NCBI RefSeq assembly: GCF_001040845.1
Contig: NZ_CP011941.1
Coordinates: forward strand, 304,963 to 368,962
Reading direction: 5' to 3'
DNA: 64,000 bases
Source: Synechococcus sp. WH 8020
GTDB lineage: Bacteria > Cyanobacteriota > Cyanobacteriia > PCC-6307 > Cyanobiaceae
Below, piece by piece: positions 62,114 to 64,000 of this stretch. The notes below the pieces were generated by a model, which saw only the letters and a list, made by a program, of their open reading frames with translations, made no database searches and had not been told where the DNA came from. Made by a program: the position numbers and the translations under genes. Each line of letters starts with the position of its first letter. The stretch's first letter is position 1.

Positions 62114-63487
62114 TCAGGTCGGTTGAGTTTGAGCTTGTTTCAGTAAGGGCTTGAAGGCTGTCTCTCGCGTGAAGAAGGCAGCCGTCACAAACGTGCAAAG
62201 TCCACTGAGGCCCACCCAGATCCCTAAATAAATTGGATTGCCGCTGGCCCAAGCAACCAGCACAGCGGCAATCAATGGTGTTGTTCCACCAAACCAACCC
62301 TCAGCAAGGTTGTAAGCCAAGGCTGTTCCCGTACAGCGCACTTCCGCTGGCATCAGTTCCACGTTGGCTGGGCCTTTGCCACCATCCACGAGGGCAATCG
62401 CCAGCGTGAATCCCAGTTCTCCACGAACGATCAATTGCGGGTCTTGGCTGTGAATCAGTTGCAGGAATGGAATCGCTCCAACACAGAGCAGGGCTGCACC
62501 ACTCATTAATAACGCTCTCCTGCCGATCCGGTCTGAGAGCCATGCTGTGATTGGGTATAGCAGCAGCAACACAGCCATCACGTCCGTATTCAGGCTCAAA
62601 GCCACGCTGTCTGCTATGCCATCCACCACTTCGACGTAGGTCACTAAGTAGACATAGACCGCATAAAAACCAACGCTGCTGGCAATGTTTAGCGCTAAGA
62701 CTCTGAGGAAGGATCGTCGGTGAACTCCCAACGTTGATGTCAGCGGGGTCTTTGTTGTTGCGGAGGCACCGTCTTCCCCGACGCCCTGGCGAATAATGAC
62801 TCCCGTTAGGGCAACTAAGGAGCCCAGGGCAAAGGCCACCCGCCAACCCCAAGCATCGAGTTGTGGTTGTGTGAGGGTTCTCGTGAGCAGATCACCAAAC
62901 GCCGAACCCATCAACATTCCCAAGACTGATCCCCAGAGCCCCCAAATGCTGTAGAAGCCCCGTTGCCGATCTGGAGCTGCCTCAGCAAGAAAAATAATCG
63001 AGGTTGTGTACTCACCTCCTGCTGAAATTCCCTGAAGCAGGCGTAAAAGCACCACTGCAATCGGCGCTGCAATGCCGATCTGGGCATGGGTGGGTAAAAA
63101 AGCCATCGCCACGGTTGGGATCGCCATTGCCATCACCGACAGGCTTAGGGCTCGTCGTCGTCCGACCAAGTCGCCGATGCGTCCATACACAACCCCACCA
63201 AGTGGACGGACGATGAATCCGGCAGCAAAGGCCCCGAAGGCTCCAATCAATGACGCCGTTGGGTTGTTTGATGGAAAGAATTGTTGGCCAATCACCGTAG
63301 CGAAATAGCCATAGAGGGCAAAGTCGTACCACTCCATCACGTTTCCGATCAGGCCGGCGATTAAGACCCTCGCTCTCGACGGCGGTCTCGATCCATTCCC
63401 ATGTTGTGTCTGCATCAACTCAGCTGCCCCGAATCTCCACATTGGACGATCGGGCAAGTTTGAACTCCCTTTGCTAAGAGAGGTCAA
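62114..63487 (-). CDS. MFS transporter, metabolite:H+ symporter (MHS) family
   Basis: 457 residues with 12 helices. Signature segments are GNVMEWYDFALYGYFATVIG, RPLGGVVYGRIGDLVGRRRA and LLRLLQGISAGGEYTTSIIF, typical of ProP/citrate/alpha-ketoglutarate symporters. It imports an organic acid or osmolyte with protons; the substrate is undetermined. The N-terminal 25 residues may be untranslated (alternative start at MQTQHGNG). Confidence 0.88.
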   Translation of the reverse strand: MTSLSKGSSNLPDRPMWRFGAAELMQTQHGNGSRPPSRARVLIAGLIGNVMEWYDFALYGYFATVIGQQFFPSNNPTASLIGAFGAFAAGFIVRPLGGVVYGRIGDLVGRRRALSLSVMAMAIPTVAMAFLPTHAQIGIAAPIAVVLLRLLQGISAGGEYTTSIIFLAEAAPDRQRGFYSIWGLWGSVLGMLMGSAFGDLLTRTLTQPQLDAWGWRVAFALGSLVALTGVIIRQGVGEDGASATTKTPLTSTLGVHRRSFLRVLALNIASSVGFYAVYVYLVTYVEVVDGIADSVALSLNTDVMAVLLLLYPITAWLSDRIGRRALLMSGAALLCVGAIPFLQLIHSQDPQLIVRGELGFTLAIALVDGGKGPANVELMPAEVRCTGTALAYNLAEGWFGGTTPLIAAVLVAWASGNPIYLGIWVGLSGLCTFVTAAFFTRETAFKPLLKQAQTQPT

Positions 63488-63502
63488 AACTTCCTCACGC
63501 TG

Positions 63503-63790
63503 ATGTGTCTCCTGGCTGCTCTGGGCCTATTCGTTCCCAGGTTGATACTGATTCTGCTGTGGTTTGTGAATGCGCCCTTTGTTCTCGGCCCTTTCAGTGA
63601 CTTACCTCTTCCGGATTTTGTTGCACCCTTGATTGGTTTGGTGATGTTGCCCACCACCACCTTGGGGTACTGCTGGGCGAGTGCTTCCTATGGCGGAATC
63701 AGTTCATTTAGTGGACTCTTAATAGTAGGGATTGGTTTGTTAATTGATTTTGGTTTGATTGGCGGTGGGCGAGGAATTGCCCGTCGTTAA
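63503..63790 (+). CDS. Small membrane protein (95 aa)
   Basis: Three hydrophobic segments (LFVPRLILILLWFVNAPFVL; FVAPLIGLVMLPTTTLGYCW; GLLIVGIGLLIDFGLIG) and a GGGRGIARR end. It diverges from the MFS gene with only 15 nt between starts, so either start may lie further in. Confidence 0.6.
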   Translation: MCLLAALGLFVPRLILILLWFVNAPFVLGPFSDLPLPDFVAPLIGLVMLPTTTLGYCWASASYGGISSFSGLLIVGIGLLIDFGLIGGGRGIARR

Positions 63791-63809
63791 TCACGAACCT
63801 GCAAGCTGA

Positions 63810-63989
63810 TTAGGGCAAGGCCACTCCTTCAATACAAAGGGTGCTGGCTTTGGGCTGCCATGCCTTAATCAATGCGGCGTTAGCTTCGCACTGATCTCTT
63901 GAAACTTGGGGAACTTTTTCTAAGGCTGCAGTGGTGCGATGGGCTCCATAGGTGGCCCAGGTGATGATCAGCCAAGTGATCGGTTCCAT
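63810..63989 (-). CDS. Small secreted or membrane protein (59 aa)
   Basis: MEPITWLIITWATYGAHRTT forms an N-terminal hydrophobic segment; the remainder has two Cys (SRDQCEANAAL, STLCIEG). Ends just after the convergent gene at 63790. Confidence 0.5.
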   Translation of the reverse strand: MEPITWLIITWATYGAHRTTAALEKVPQVSRDQCEANAALIKAWQPKASTLCIEGVALP

Positions 63990-64000
63990 GTTTGATCAAA

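Overview
The window looks like a chromosome segment of a marine picocyanobacterium of the Synechococcus/Prochlorococcus group. This rests on a PsaK photosystem I subunit, a high-light-inducible (Hli) protein, a cyanobacterial-type LexA with a GTAC...GT-type box, a cyanobacterial FtsH, a Nif11-type leader protein and DUF3721/DUF3764-like small proteins. No database was searched; every family name below comes from motifs read by eye.

Layout. (1) 1-6352 is ordinary core: a membrane protein cut by the left edge, ftsH, argF, an alpha/beta hydrolase, three small overlapping genes, lexA and tRNA-Ala(GGC). (2) About 6353-53150 is a large accessory island starting at the tRNA-Ala 3' end. It has many small secreted or membrane proteins, duplicated cassettes, an integrase relic, tRNA relics and an unusually high load of broken genes. 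(3) 53210-63989 returns to core-like genes: a 6PGDH-fold dehydrogenase, many small proteins, an E. coli-type gap, an L,D-transpeptidase, psaK, a TVP38-type membrane protein and an MHS-type MFS transporter.

The island's most striking content is a family of four outer-membrane beta-barrel genes (12476, 14966, 23111, 25275) plus two or more beheaded copies. Their barrels are nearly identical and resemble inverse-autotransporter (intimin/invasin) translocator domains. Each switches, right after a conserved VHD tripeptide, to an unrelated C-terminal tail of 10-83 residues. All cysteines of these proteins lie in the tails, always in even number (4, 2, 8, 2). In three copies the DNA becomes similar again about 50 bases long after the tail. 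The variable tail is therefore a cassette between two conserved borders. A 37-nt leader element sits 42-44 nt before each barrel gene and recurs elsewhere in the island. A separate 73-codon gene family, of which only broken copies remain, precedes the leader at several places. I read the ancestral unit as terminator - small gene - leader - barrel with exchangeable passenger.

Other island genes include a secreted VHL-beta-domain-like protein, two Coq4-like proteins, a duplicated three-gene secreted operon, secreted phosphatase/phosphoesterase-like proteins, an orphan ParA, a thermonuclease-like protein, a cupin and a His-rich protein. A nitrilase is split by one in-frame stop. A peptide deformylase and a DMT transporter are frameshifted, and a kinase/response-regulator pair is decayed. 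Two inverted copies of a 240-nt block carry a possible Yfr1-like small RNA.
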